Source: Acetobacter thailandicus (GTDB lineage: Bacteria > Pseudomonadota > Alphaproteobacteria > Acetobacterales > Acetobacteraceae). From it: a stretch of 64,000 bases of DNA. The notes under the pieces were generated by a model. The model saw nothing but the letters and a program-made list of their open reading frames with translations. It did not search any database and was not told where the DNA came from. The DNA lies in contig NZ_WOSV01000005.1 of assembly GCF_011516655.1 (NCBI RefSeq), positions 1-64,000 of the forward strand, in the 5' to 3' direction. The position numbers and the translations under genes are program-made. Below are positions 1 through 8,467 of the stretch, piece after piece; position 1 is the stretch's first letter, and every line of letters begins with the position of its first letter.

Positions 1-117
1 ATCTGGCTCTCAGACAGTAAAAATACATCACTCACAGGCTCATCCTCCATCGGTAAGCCTGTGAATCACAATCTCTCGCTTACTTCAAGAAATTAACAGG
101 TCCTGAGCCTAAAGCAT

Positions 118-522
118 ATGAAAAGTCTGTTTGCTTGTATCAGTGGTTTGGTTTTTGGCATCGGGTTGCTGGTTTCCGGTATGGCTGATCCGGCGAATGT
201 AACTGGTTTCCTTGATGTTGCCGGCCGGTGGACACCGCTTCTGGCATACGTAATGGGAGGGGCCGTGGCTGTTACACTGCCAGGCTTCTGGTGGCTGCGT
301 CGTCGGTCTGAGGGCGCGCTGCAATGGCCTGCTCGGTGGCCGCCTGATGTCGCACTGATAGCCGGGTCTGTAATTTTTGGTTTTGGGTGGGGGCTGACAG
401 GTGTGTGCCCAGGGCCTGCCCTGGTGTTACTGGGGCTTGGTGCCCCGCAGGCGGTGTTATTTGTGCTGAGTATTCTTGTCGGGTGGAAGGCAATACAATT
501 ACTTTCTGAGCGCAGGCAGTAG
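118..522 (+). CDS. YeeE/YedE-type (DUF6691) inner-membrane protein
   Basis: This small membrane protein of 134 residues resembles the second half of split YeeE/YedE transporters, a family linked to uptake of sulfur compounds such as thiosulfate. Hydrophobic segments lie near residues 3-22, 40-58, 78-98 and 105-125. The family-like motifs are a G-L-x-x-S-G-M-x-D-P block near residues 17-25 and a G-x-C-P-G-P block near residues 99-104, which carries the only conserved-looking cysteine. Such half-proteins usually follow a second YeeE gene; an open frame ending in a stop at about 18-20 could be its tail, but too little is present to say. No strong Shine-Dalgarno sequence precedes the ATG. The family call is fairly sure; the substrate is unknown. 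Confidence 0.8.
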   Translation: MKSLFACISGLVFGIGLLVSGMADPANVTGFLDVAGRWTPLLAYVMGGAVAVTLPGFWWLRRRSEGALQWPARWPPDVALIAGSVIFGFGWGLTGVCPGPALVLLGLGAPQAVLFVLSILVGWKAIQLLSERRQ

Positions 523-553
523 TGGCCTGCACTCAAAACGCAATATGCCTTGC

Positions 554-802
554 TTAATTTCCGGTAATTTTTTCACGCAGGGCACCTAATTGCGCAAGCA
601 GCCCTTCGTGCTCTACTCGAGGATCTTTGACCTGTAAAAATTCTGTAGTGTTAAAATCGTCGCCTCTTTTGCGATTTTGCGGGGGCTCCAGCCTCTCAAT
701 GAGCAATGCATTTATAGAATCAGTAATTTCAGTATACGACATGGCAGAGTTACTACCCTGAAGAACCTTGATGATAGCGTCACGCCATGTCATTTCAGCC
801 AT
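554..802 (-). CDS. Small HTH-like protein resembling the HARE-HTH (HB1/ASXL) domain
   Basis: About 82 residues. The N-terminal half (T-W-R-D-A-I-I-K-V-L, then M-S-Y-T-E-I-T-D) follows the pattern of the HARE-HTH domain, a winged-helix module usually fused to restriction endonucleases, DNA glycosylases or RNA polymerase delta-type proteins. The second half is charged and has no recognisable catalytic domain, so the domain stands alone here. The ATG at 802 has a GGATGA sequence about seven bases upstream and is preferred; ATG codons at 811 and 793 are alternatives. It lies convergent to the YeeE-type gene and downstream of xth on the same strand, possibly cotranscribed with it. The domain match is by eye only and function is unknown. 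Confidence 0.55.
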   Translation of the reverse strand: MAEMTWRDAIIKVLQGSNSAMSYTEITDSINALLIERLEPPQNRKRGDDFNTTEFLQVKDPRVEHEGLLAQLGALREKITGN

Positions 803-866
803 TATTTTCATCCATAATAGAAAAAACAGCGGGAAGGTAAGTTATAAAATCTGCGCTCCATATACT

Positions 867-1661
867 CTAAAGTTTCAGGTCGAGCATAACAGGTACATGA
901 TCAGAGGGGGATGACCAGTCGCGTGCGTCACGCAGCACGGTCATGCTTTCTAATGCTGGTGTCAGGTCAGGGGTTACCCATATATGGTCGAGCCTGCGTC
1001 CGCGGTTAGATTTTTTCCAGTCCCGGTTACGATATGACCACCAAGTGTAAAGTTTTTCGTTTTCAGGCACAAAGTGGCGCAGGGCGTCAGTAAAGCCGCC
1101 ATTCAGCCATTTATTCAGGCGTTCTGTTTCAGGTGGGGTGTGGCTGACAACATTCTGCAGCTGTTTGTGGCTCCAGACATCATGTTCAAGTGGCGCAATA
1201 TTCAGGTCGCCTGTGAGGATGCTGCGAGAGGGAGGATGTTGCGCAAACCACGCCGTTACTTCCTCAATAAACGCAAGTTTATGCGCAAATTTAGGGTTTT
1301 CCGTTGTGTCAGGTATGTCACCACCGGCCGGAACATAAAAATTATGCAGGGTTACAGGCCCGCCTGGCAACTCAAGTGCGACGACTGCATGTCGGCAGTC
1401 CTGCTGGCCATACCAATCAGGCAGGTTTTCCAGCGGCGTTAGCGGCAGACGGGAAAGAACAGCAACGCCATTGTAACTTTTCATGCCTTTATAGTGCAGG
1501 TGTGTGTAGCCCATCTCCCGCACAGCAGAGGCGGGAAAGAGCTCGTCAGTCACCTTTGTCTCCTGCAGGCAGATGACATCAGGCGAGAAAGTGCGCGTCA
1601 GTGTCTCAATATGAGGCAGGCGCAGGCGGAGGGAGTTGATGTTCCATGTGATAAGTCGCAT
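867..1661 (-). CDS. xth: Exodeoxyribonuclease III
   Basis: Class II AP endonuclease and 3'-5' exonuclease of base-excision repair, 264 residues from the chosen ATG. It cleaves 5' to abasic sites and removes blocked 3' ends in the cytoplasm. The endonuclease/exonuclease/phosphatase fold is marked by W-N-I-N-S-L-R at the N-terminus (Asn7), L-Q-E-T-K near residue 33 with the metal-binding Glu, G-D-L-N-I-A-P in the middle and S-D-H-V-P-V close to the C-terminus with the catalytic Asp-His. An upstream in-frame ATG at 1679 would add six residues that are not expected in the family, so 1661 is preferred. The dipeptidase gene diverges upstream. Length is normal. Confidence 0.95.
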   Translation of the reverse strand: MRLITWNINSLRLRLPHIETLTRTFSPDVICLQETKVTDELFPASAVREMGYTHLHYKGMKSYNGVAVLSRLPLTPLENLPDWYGQQDCRHAVVALELPGGPVTLHNFYVPAGGDIPDTTENPKFAHKLAFIEEVTAWFAQHPPSRSILTGDLNIAPLEHDVWSHKQLQNVVSHTPPETERLNKWLNGGFTDALRHFVPENEKLYTWWSYRNRDWKKSNRGRRLDHIWVTPDLTPALESMTVLRDARDWSSPSDHVPVMLDLKL

Positions 1662-1775
1662 GTCAGAGCCATTACGCATCCTGTCAGCCAGAGCAAGTAA
1701 AATTCTTTAGTGTAAGAACCGGCTGAATGGCTCATATAAGTGTTTTGGCACTTGTTAAGCTTCTCAGCCCGCGCC

Positions 1776-2858
1776 ATGTCATGGAGTATGACGCACTCAT
1801 CGCCTTTTCAGAAGAATGAGCATAGCGTGCCGCCCGAGGCGCAGGCTGTGCATAACACGCTGTTTACTCTCGATAGTCATATCGACATTCCCTGGCCAGA
1901 CCAGAATGATGCCTTTGAGAACACAGCTGCCCGCCATGCTGACCTGCCGAAGATGAAGCAGGGTGGTGTTTCGGCCGGTTGTTTTGTTGCATATATTGGC
2001 CAGGGGGCCAGGAATGCTGAGGGCCGTGCAAGGGCGCACGAGCAATGCCTGGCCATGCTTGATGTGATCAACCAGATGCAGGGCACGCATAATGGTGTAA
2101 CAGCGCGTGTATGCTCAACAACCGATGAGATATCAGCAGCTTATGCTGCCGGGGCTATTGCTGTTATTCCTGCTGTTGAAAACGGCTATACGATGGGCGA
2201 AGACCCGGAGGCTTTGATACGTTTTCGGGCAAAGGGAGCCCGGTATGTAACGCTTACACATAATGGGCATAACGACCTGGCTGACTCAGCAGTGCATCGC
2301 CCCAGCCTGGGAGATAAGCCTGAAAATCATGGCGGCCTCTCTGCTCTCGGGCGCGAGGCGATCAGAGTGATGAATCGTACAGGGCTTGTGGTTGATGTTT
2401 CTCATGCGTCTAAAAAAACGATGATGCAGGCGGCCCGTGCTTCCCTGGTGCCGGTTGTTGCGACGCATTCATGCGTGCGTACTTTATGTGATCATCCACG
2501 CAACCTGGATGATGAGCAGCTTGATCTGCTGAAAGAAACCGGAGGCGTTATTCAGATTACGGCTATGCCGGCCTTTCTGAAACCTAAAGAGGGAGAAGCC
2601 CGTCATTCAGCAGGGGTCTCTGACTTTGTGGATCATATAGATTATGTCGTAAAACGGCTTGGCCCTGAATATGTCGGCATTTCATCAGACTTTGATGGCG
2701 GCGGAGCTATTGACGGGTGGAGTAACGCTGCTCAGAGCGCGACGCTGACGGCAGAGCTGCTCAGACGCGGGTACGATCACAGTGAGCTTGCGGCTTTCTG
2801 GGGTGGGAATTTTTTACGTGTTCTGAAGAATGCTGAAGAAGTCGCTTCTCAGGTTTAA
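1776..2858 (+). CDS. Membrane dipeptidase, peptidase family M19
   Basis: Zinc-dependent dipeptidase of the renal dipeptidase family, about 360 residues. The binuclear metal site is visible: the D-S-H-I-D-I-P segment near the N-terminus, Glu in P-A-V-E-N-G, histidines in V-D-V-S-H-A-S and V-A-T-H-S, and Asp in S-S-D-F-D-G-G-G. Members hydrolyse a range of dipeptides, and some act on D-amino acid dipeptides; the substrate here is unknown. The start is uncertain: in-frame candidates are GTG 1740, ATG 1776 and ATG 1788, and none has a well-spaced ribosome binding site. No clear signal peptide is seen, so it may be cytoplasmic. It stands alone between the divergent xth gene and the AT-rich gap before uvrC. 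Confidence 0.9.
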   Translation: MSWSMTHSSPFQKNEHSVPPEAQAVHNTLFTLDSHIDIPWPDQNDAFENTAARHADLPKMKQGGVSAGCFVAYIGQGARNAEGRARAHEQCLAMLDVINQMQGTHNGVTARVCSTTDEISAAYAAGAIAVIPAVENGYTMGEDPEALIRFRAKGARYVTLTHNGHNDLADSAVHRPSLGDKPENHGGLSALGREAIRVMNRTGLVVDVSHASKKTMMQAARASLVPVVATHSCVRTLCDHPRNLDDEQLDLLKETGGVIQITAMPAFLKPKEGEARHSAGVSDFVDHIDYVVKRLGPEYVGISSDFDGGGAIDGWSNAAQSATLTAELLRRGYDHSELAAFWGGNFLRVLKNAEEVASQV

Positions 2859-3130
2859 ATATCAGAAAGAATGTGCAGGGCTATAATTTTTATTTTATTT
2901 GTCCACATTGCCTCTTGACACAGGTTTTATCAGGTAATCGCCCTGCATTTTCTGTCTGTATTCAGGTTGAATTAAACAAAATCTTTTTATATCAATATGT
3001 TAGTATATGTGATTAAAAAGTGAGCAATATGTGAAAGTTGTGAGAAAACTGCGGTTTTCTGAAGATGTGAGCATAGTATACACAAAGTTATCCACACAAT
3101 CTGTGGATGATTATGCTGAAGGGGTATCTG
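2859..3130. other. AT-rich intergenic region with DnaA-box-like sites and short iterons
   Basis: This 272-base gap carries no gene. It contains a perfect TTATCCACA at 3088-3096, TTGTCCACA at 2899-2907, and TGTGGATGA (reverse complement TCATCCACA) at 3102-3110. Between them is a strongly AT-rich stretch of about 2960-3040 holding ATATGTTA at 2995-3002 and ATATGTGA at 3005-3012 and 3027-3034, so the copies are 10 and 22 bases apart, close to whole helical turns. A hairpin with 7-base arms lies at 3043-3060. Together these suggest a DnaA-bound regulatory region or a replication-origin-like element. It may equally be only the uvrC promoter region under DnaA control. Confidence 0.4.
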
Positions 3131-5044
3131 ATGTCATCAGAGGTTTGTTCGCAACCTGCGTCACCTGACAGCGCGGGGGAGCAATCTGCTGCCGCTCTTC
3201 GGGGTGTTGAGGTTATCAGAGAGGCACTCAGGACCATGCCCCTCTCGCCAGGCGTGTATCGTATGCTGGGCGCAAAAGGTGAGGTTTTATATGTTGGTAA
3301 GGCGCTCGCGCTGAAAAAGCGTGTTGTGTCTTATACGCACACTGCGCGTCTGCCAGAGCGCCTGCGCCGTATGGTCTCTGAAACAGTTGCGATGGAGATT
3401 GTGACCACGCACACAGAGGCTGAAGCTTTGCTGCTTGAAGCCAATTATATCAAACGGATGAAGCCCCGTTTTAATATTCTGCTGCGAGACGATAAAAGCT
3501 ATCCGTGGCTGATGATGACCGGTGATCATACCTTTCCGCAAATTACTAAATACCGGGGTAAAACAGTTAAAGGTGCTGATTTATGGGGGCCGTTTGCTTC
3601 TGCCTGGGCCGTAAATCAGACTCTTAACCTGCTCCAGCGGGCTTTTTTGCTCCGCTCATGCTCTGATTCTGATTTTAACAGCCGAACGCGCGCCTGCCTG
3701 CTTTATCAGATCAAACGATGCTCCGCTCCCTGTGTTGGTCGTATTGATGAAGGGCATTATGCACAGCTGGTCAGGCAGGCTCGTGACTTCCTGTCCGGGA
3801 AGGACGTCACACTGCGTGAGGAGATCAGCTCTCAGATGCTTCAGGCCTCAGATGATATGGATTTTGAGCGGGCTGCTGTGTTGCGTGACCGTGTGCGGGC
3901 CCTGGCTCAGATGCAGGATTCTCAGGTCATAAATCCGCATTCCCTGGAGGAAGCGGATGTGATGGGCATCTGGCAGGAGGGTGGGTTAACCTGCATTCAG
4001 GTCTTTTTTGTGCGTGGTGGACGCAATAACGGGAGCAGATCGTTCTTTCCCGCGCATGTGCAGGAGCAGAGTGCGGAAGATGTGATGTCAGCTTTTATTG
4101 TGCAGTTTTATGAAGATAAACCGCCACCTCGCCAGCTGCTGGTGAGTGTTCTGCCTGAAGAATCGGTATTGCTTGAAGAGGCATTATCTTTGCAAAAAAG
4201 CCGCAGGGTTGAAATTCTCAACCCTCAGCGGGGTGAAAAAAAGCAGGTTCTTGATCATGCTGTGACCAACGCACGAGATGCGCTGCGGCGCAAACTGGCA
4301 GAAAGTGCAGGTCAGGCCAGGCTGCTCGAAGGCGTTGCGGCTGTTTTTGGTATGGACAGCCCCCCTCAGCGTATCGAAGTATATGATAACAGCCATATTA
4401 TGGGCTCGCATGCGTATGGTGTGATGATAGTTGGCGGCCCTGAAGGCTTTGACCGGCGGGCCTATCGTAAGTTTCTGATTAAAGGACCAGTCACACCGGG
4501 TGATGATTTTGCCATGATGCGTGAGGTTCTCGAACGGCGTTTCGGTCGTGCTTTAAAAGAGGCAGAGGAGGGGGATCGCTCAAACTGGCCTGATCTGCTG
4601 CTCATTGATGGGGGTGCAGGGCAATATTCAGCTGTCAGACGGGTGCTTGATGAACTGGGTGTAACAGGCGTAACACTGGCTGGTATTGCTAAGGGGCCAG
4701 ACAGAGATGCCGGGCGGGAGTGGTTTTATACGCAGGGGCGCCCTGCTTTTCAGCTCGATGTACGTGACCCTGTTTTATACTATCTGCAACGCCTGCGTGA
4801 TGAGGCGCATCGTTTTGCAATTACAACGCATCGGGCCGGGCGCTCAAAGGCTCTGGTGCGTTCTGAGCTTGATGACGTTCCAGGTATCGGTCCGGGTAGA
4901 AAAAAAGCGTTGTTAAATGTATTTGGTTCTGTTCGTGCTGTCAGGCAGGCTGGTATAGCTGAGTTAGAATCGGTGCCCGGTATCAGCAAAGAGGTCGCCA
5001 GAGTAGTTTATGGGTATTTTCATCCCGACTGGTTGCCGGCATAA
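3131..5044 (+). CDS. uvrC: Excinuclease ABC subunit C
   Basis: Nucleotide-excision repair nuclease that makes both incisions around a bulky lesion once UvrB is loaded. The protein is about 637 residues. It has an N-terminal GIY-YIG nuclease domain (the GIY motif reads G-V-Y near residue 41 and Y-V-G-K follows near residue 57), a UVR/UvrB-binding motif in the 220-260 region, the RNase H-like UvrC domain in the second half (Y-D-N-S-H-I and L-I-D-G-G blocks), and a C-terminal pair of helix-hairpin-helix motifs (V-P-G-I-G-P and V-P-G-I-S). GAAGGGG at 3118-3124 is well spaced for ATG 3131, which is chosen over the ATG at 3107. pgsA follows after about 100 bases. Confidence 0.97.
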   Translation: MSSEVCSQPASPDSAGEQSAAALRGVEVIREALRTMPLSPGVYRMLGAKGEVLYVGKALALKKRVVSYTHTARLPERLRRMVSETVAMEIVTTHTEAEALLLEANYIKRMKPRFNILLRDDKSYPWLMMTGDHTFPQITKYRGKTVKGADLWGPFASAWAVNQTLNLLQRAFLLRSCSDSDFNSRTRACLLYQIKRCSAPCVGRIDEGHYAQLVRQARDFLSGKDVTLREEISSQMLQASDDMDFERAAVLRDRVRALAQMQDSQVINPHSLEEADVMGIWQEGGLTCIQVFFVRGGRNNGSRSFFPAHVQEQSAEDVMSAFIVQFYEDKPPPRQLLVSVLPEESVLLEEALSLQKSRRVEILNPQRGEKKQVLDHAVTNARDALRRKLAESAGQARLLEGVAAVFGMDSPPQRIEVYDNSHIMGSHAYGVMIVGGPEGFDRRAYRKFLIKGPVTPGDDFAMMREVLERRFGRALKEAEEGDRSNWPDLLLIDGGAGQYSAVRRVLDELGVTGVTLAGIAKGPDRDAGREWFYTQGRPAFQLDVRDPVLYYLQRLRDEAHRFAITTHRAGRSKALVRSELDDVPGIGPGRKKALLNVFGSVRAVRQAGIAELESVPGISKEVARVVYGYFHPDWLPA

Positions 5045-5141
5045 GACGGATGCAAAAATATAGTAAATTTTTAAGAAATGACTGCCGAATACAGAGTATA
5101 ATGCGTTTCAGCCTGATGAAAAATAGGTTAGTGTCCTGACA

Positions 5142-5711
5142 ATGTTGATCAATCTGCCAAATATTCTGACCCTCTCGCGTATTGTGGTCATTCCTGTGGT
5201 TGTGGCTCTTGCCGCCTGGGGTACCCCTCTGACCGATGCCCTGGCCTGCCTGGTCTACATTCTGGCAGGAATAACAGACTATTATGACGGTAAACTGGCA
5301 CGCTCAATGCAGCAGCTGTCAGATTTTGGACGGATGTTTGACCCTATTGCCGATAAGCTGCTGGTTACGGCGAGCATACTCGTGCTGGCGGGTTATGATC
5401 GCTTGCCTTATTATTCTCTCTGGCCTGCAATTGTTATTCTGTGTCGTGAAATTCTTGTTTCCGGCCTGCGGGAGTATCTTGCCGGGAGAGATGCAACTCT
5501 GCCGGTTACACAGCTGGCAAAGTGGAAAACAACATTTCAGATGGTTGCTATTGGTTTTTTACTGGCTGGTGACAGCACAGCTGGTTTGCTACATTTGCCA
5601 TGGGTGCCTGTTTCGCTGATTGGTGCTGTTTTGTTGTGGATTGCGGCAGTTTTAACTTTAATCACCGGGTGGGCTTATTTGATTACCGGCCTGCGCCACG
5701 TATCATTATAG
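5142..5711 (+). CDS. pgsA: CDP-diacylglycerol--glycerol-3-phosphate 3-phosphatidyltransferase
   Basis: Inner-membrane enzyme that makes phosphatidylglycerol phosphate, the first committed step to phosphatidylglycerol and cardiolipin. The 189-residue protein has several membrane segments and the full CDP-alcohol phosphotransferase signature: D46-x2-D49-G50-x2-A53-R54-x8-G63-x3-D67-x3-D71. The N-terminal N-L-P-N-I-L-T-L-S-R is typical of PgsA. The uvrC-pgsA-moaD-moaE order is plausible for alphaproteobacteria. The gene is followed by a 110-base gap and a lipoprotein gene. Identification is secure; a related phosphatidyltransferase with another substrate is unlikely given the N-terminus. Confidence 0.95.
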   Translation: MLINLPNILTLSRIVVIPVVVALAAWGTPLTDALACLVYILAGITDYYDGKLARSMQQLSDFGRMFDPIADKLLVTASILVLAGYDRLPYYSLWPAIVILCREILVSGLREYLAGRDATLPVTQLAKWKTTFQMVAIGFLLAGDSTAGLLHLPWVPVSLIGAVLLWIAAVLTLITGWAYLITGLRHVSL

Positions 5712-5823
5712 TATGAATATTGCCTGCTAAAGGTTGGTTATAATAAAAATTCTGGTATACGGTTTGTGCCATGAAGCAAAGCGTCAGCGTCAGTATAAAA
5801 TTGATATAGGATAATAACTTTAA

Positions 5824-6336
5824 ATGATGCGAAAAGTGATGCTTCTTGGAGGGTGCCTGATGATTACAGGGTGCTCAGGGTTCGGCAAATTTGTTTCTGA
5901 TACTGCGACACTGCCGGGCGCTAATCCTAATGCTCCCTTAGGGTCTGATCTGAATATGCGTCGGGTTAAAGGGTATGGTGCATCTGAAGCACCCATTCTC
6001 ACACAGGGTGGTAACGTCTGGCCTGGTCCTCCATCGCCTATGCCAACGCTTGAGGATGTTGAGAAAGATCGTATTGGCACAGCTCTGGGTGCGACCTCTT
6101 CAGCTGATGAGATGTTGCCGGACGGTGGTGAAATCAATCTTGATACATCCAGCAAAGTTGCACCCAGTGCCAAGCTGCCGGATGCTGAGCCGGATGCCGC
6201 CAGTAAGTTTGGTGCTAAACGCAGCAATGCCTCCGCCATTCAAATTCCTAATGGTGATGGCACTGTAACCATCATTCGTCCTGATGGCTCAGTGTATACG
6301 ATCAAAGCTTCAGCTGCTCCGGCTGCAACTCACTGA
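5824..6336 (+). CDS. Putative lipoprotein of unknown function
   Basis: A 170-residue protein beginning with a lipoprotein signal: a short basic N-terminus, a hydrophobic run and the lipobox I-T-G-C ending at about residue 17. The mature part is rich in Pro, Gly, Ala and Asp and looks largely disordered, with no recognised domain; the middle contains a run of short Pro/Gly segments (G-P-P-S-P-M-P) and the end has I-R-P-D-G-S-V-Y. I do not recognise a family. It sits between pgsA and moaD in the same direction, 41 bases before moaD, so it may be cotranscribed with the molybdopterin genes without sharing their function. Confidence 0.75.
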   Translation: MMRKVMLLGGCLMITGCSGFGKFVSDTATLPGANPNAPLGSDLNMRRVKGYGASEAPILTQGGNVWPGPPSPMPTLEDVEKDRIGTALGATSSADEMLPDGGEINLDTSSKVAPSAKLPDAEPDAASKFGAKRSNASAIQIPNGDGTVTIIRPDGSVYTIKASAAPAATH

Positions 6337-6377
6337 TCATATATGATGGTGAAACTGGCAGAGCAGGAGTTATTATA

Positions 6378-6638
6378 ATGGCAAAGATTAAGGTTTTATA
6401 CTTTGCGTCTTTGCGCGAGCAGCTTGGGTATGCAGAGGATATCATTGACGTGCCGCAGGCAGGCTTTGATATACAAAGTCTGATTACTCTTCTCGGTGAA
6501 AAAAAACCTCAGGTTAAGGCGGTGCTGACCGAAACTCCACGTTTGCGGGCTGCTTTGAATCAGACACTTGTTTCTTTTACAACGGCGGTAAAACCTGGCG
6601 ACGAAGTTGCTTTTTTTCCTCCTATGACGGGTGGATGA
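6378..6638 (+). CDS. moaD: Molybdopterin synthase sulfur carrier subunit
   Basis: Small ubiquitin-like sulfur carrier of 86 residues. Its C-terminal Gly-Gly is adenylated and then thiocarboxylated, and it delivers sulfur to precursor Z inside the MoaD-MoaE complex. The sequence opens with I-K-V-L-Y-F-A-S-L-R, typical of MoaD, and ends in P-P-M-T-G-G. ThiS-like proteins share the fold, but the neighbouring moaE settles the assignment. The stop codon overlaps or abuts the start region of moaE, which suggests coupled translation of the two subunits. Confidence 0.95.
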   Translation: MAKIKVLYFASLREQLGYAEDIIDVPQAGFDIQSLITLLGEKKPQVKAVLTETPRLRAALNQTLVSFTTAVKPGDEVAFFPPMTGG

Positions 6639-6645
6639 AAAACTG

Positions 6646-7095
6646 ATGCAACATGTCGTGGTACAGGAGGCAGCTTTTGATGTCGGGCATGAATATACCC
6701 GACTTGCTGAGTTATCTGATCATGTTGGTGGTGTAAGTATTTTTGTTGGTTGTGTGCGTGACACGGCAGGCGACCTTCAAAGTCTGACACTCGAACATTA
6801 TCCTGGCATGACAGAAAAAATGCTTCAAAATCTGAGTGCTGAAGCATTTGAGCGTTTTCATCTCGCGGGTTGTACAATTATTCACAGGGTTGGTACGCTG
6901 GGTGTAGGTTCCCCGATTGTTTTTGTCGGGGCTGCTGCGGCACACCGGGCTGAAGCCCTTCAGGCAACGGCTTTTTTAATTGATAAGCTGAAAACCGGTG
7001 CTCCATTCTGGAAGTGTGAGCAGTTTAAAGACGGTCGTCGTGTCTGGGTTGAGGCTAAAGCTGCGGATGATGAGGCCGCAGCTTTCTGGAGCTGA
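6646..7095 (+). CDS. moaE: Molybdopterin synthase catalytic subunit
   Basis: Large subunit of molybdopterin synthase, 149 residues from the ATG at 6646; it converts cyclic pyranopterin monophosphate to molybdopterin with two MoaD thiocarboxylates. Recognisable blocks are G-G-V-S-I-F-V-G-C-V-R near residue 30, E-H-Y-P-G-M-T-E, H-R-V-G-T-L-G-V-G and the lysine-containing F-W-K-C-E segment near the C-terminus. A GTG at 6631, inside the end of moaD, is an alternative start, but the family usually begins at the V-x-V-Q-E segment just after the ATG. The gene is convergent with bioA, leaving about 20 bases between the stops. Confidence 0.95.
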   Translation: MQHVVVQEAAFDVGHEYTRLAELSDHVGGVSIFVGCVRDTAGDLQSLTLEHYPGMTEKMLQNLSAEAFERFHLAGCTIIHRVGTLGVGSPIVFVGAAAAHRAEALQATAFLIDKLKTGAPFWKCEQFKDGRRVWVEAKAADDEAAAFWS

Positions 7096-7117
7096 AAGCT
7101 AAAAATTTCTTTTATAA

Positions 7118-8404
7118 TCAGCTTGATAAAACTTTATAGATGGCGTCTGTCAATGTCAGAAGCTCAGCATCGCTGATTGTAAAAGCCGGCGTCAGATAGA
7201 CAATATTGCGAAAAGGCCTGACCCATACTCCCGCCTGAATAAATTTCGTACGCAGGGCATCGGCATTCTCAATTTTTTCCAGCTCCACCACGCCAATAGC
7301 GCCTAATGTTCTTACATCTTTGACACCAGGCAGTGCTCTGCATGGCTCGAGAGCTTCAGTGAGAACTGTATTGATATGATTAACCTGTGCCAGACGAGGC
7401 TCCTGCTCAAACAGGTCGAGTGAAGCATTAGCGCAGGCGCAGGCCAGCGGATTGGCCATAAATGTTGGCCCATGCATCAGCGCATGTTCAGGGTTATCTG
7501 ACAAAAAAGCTTCATAAACATGGCGTTGTGCTATCGTGGCCGCCAGCGGTATTGTCCCGCCCGTCAGTGCTTTTGAGACTGTAACAATATCAGGGACGAT
7601 ATCAGCCTGTTCGCAGGCAAACATAGTGCCTGTGCGGCCAAAACCTGTAAAAATTTCATCTAAAATCAATAAGATATTATGATCATCGGCGGCTTTGCGT
7701 ATGTGGCGCAAAACATCAGGGCTATGAAACAGCATGCCACCGGCACCCTGCACCAGAGGTTCGGTAATAATGGCCGTTATCTCGTGGGCATGCTGTTCGA
7801 GCAGAGATAAAAACCGGGCTGTACTTTTTTCATCGACTGGCAGAGGGGAGATAATATGCTCACTCAGCACTGAGCCATACAGATGGTGCATCCCTTCTTC
7901 AGGGTCACAGACCGCCATCGTTGCCAGGGTGTCACCATGATAACCGCCTTTAAAGGCAAGCATTTTCGTGCGGCCGTTCTCACCTTTGTTCAGGCGGTAC
8001 TGAATGGCCATTTTCATAGCGACTTCAACAGCAACTGACCCTGAATCTGTAAAAAAGACACGCTCAAGGTCACCTGGCAGCATATTGCTCAGCCGGTGTG
8101 CAAGCGTCAGGGCCGGTTTGTGTACTGTGCCGCCAAACATAATGTGAGGCATGGTACTGAGCTGTTTTTCAACAGCTTTACGAATATAGGGGTGGTTATA
8201 TCCGTGGCAGGCTGTCCACCAGGCCGCAACCCCGTCTGTCAGAGTCGAGCCATCAGCCAGAGTAATCGTGCTGCCCTGTGTGCTGTGAGCCGCCAGTGGA
8301 GGAGCTGCCGTTTTCATCTGAGAGTATGGCAGCCAGATATGAGGCAGGCCCTGCTCATACCAGTCTGGCTGTGATAGGGTGAGTGGGTCTGGCTGTGAAG
8401 GCAT
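7118..8404 (-). CDS. bioA: Adenosylmethionine-8-amino-7-oxononanoate aminotransferase
   Basis: PLP-dependent class III aminotransferase that turns 8-amino-7-oxononanoate into 7,8-diaminononanoate, usually with S-adenosylmethionine as amino donor. The protein is about 428 residues. It shows the W-W-T segment near residue 62 that BioA uses for substrate recognition, D-E-I-F-T-G-F-G-R-T-G near residue 249 with the PLP-ring Asp, and the Schiff-base lysine in V-S-K-A-L-T-G-G near residue 278. It diverges from bioF, with a 63-base gap between the preferred starts that must hold both promoters. I see no BioR-type palindrome there. An in-frame codon at 8446 would extend the start into bioF leader sequence. 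Confidence 0.95.
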   Translation of the reverse strand: MPSQPDPLTLSQPDWYEQGLPHIWLPYSQMKTAAPPLAAHSTQGSTITLADGSTLTDGVAAWWTACHGYNHPYIRKAVEKQLSTMPHIMFGGTVHKPALTLAHRLSNMLPGDLERVFFTDSGSVAVEVAMKMAIQYRLNKGENGRTKMLAFKGGYHGDTLATMAVCDPEEGMHHLYGSVLSEHIISPLPVDEKSTARFLSLLEQHAHEITAIITEPLVQGAGGMLFHSPDVLRHIRKAADDHNILLILDEIFTGFGRTGTMFACEQADIVPDIVTVSKALTGGTIPLAATIAQRHVYEAFLSDNPEHALMHGPTFMANPLACACANASLDLFEQEPRLAQVNHINTVLTEALEPCRALPGVKDVRTLGAIGVVELEKIENADALRTKFIQAGVWVRPFRNIVYLTPAFTISDAELLTLTDAIYKVLSS

Positions 8405-8467
8405 CCTGATATTCTTTCTGATTGAAATAGATTGACCGTGGCGCACAGCTCCGGCACCAGATGTGTC
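8405..8467. promoter_or_regulatory. Short divergent promoter region of bioA and bioF
   Basis: Only 63 bases separate the preferred start codons of bioA and bioF, so both promoters and any operator must fit here or extend into the coding ends. The sequence is moderately AT-rich next to bioA. I looked for the TTATMKATAA-type BioR box and for a BirA-like interrupted palindrome and found neither, so the regulator of this locus is not evident from the sequence. Confidence 0.45.

Noticed and set aside
1-117. Possible 3' end of a first YeeE-type gene
   Set aside because: One frame ends with a stop at about 18-20 and another near 94-96, but too few residues are present to identify either as coding.
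5820-6239. A 139-residue minus-strand frame opposite the pgsA-downstream lipoprotein gene
   Set aside because: The plus-strand frame has a clear lipobox signal; the minus frame is rich in Ser/Pro/Arg with no domain.
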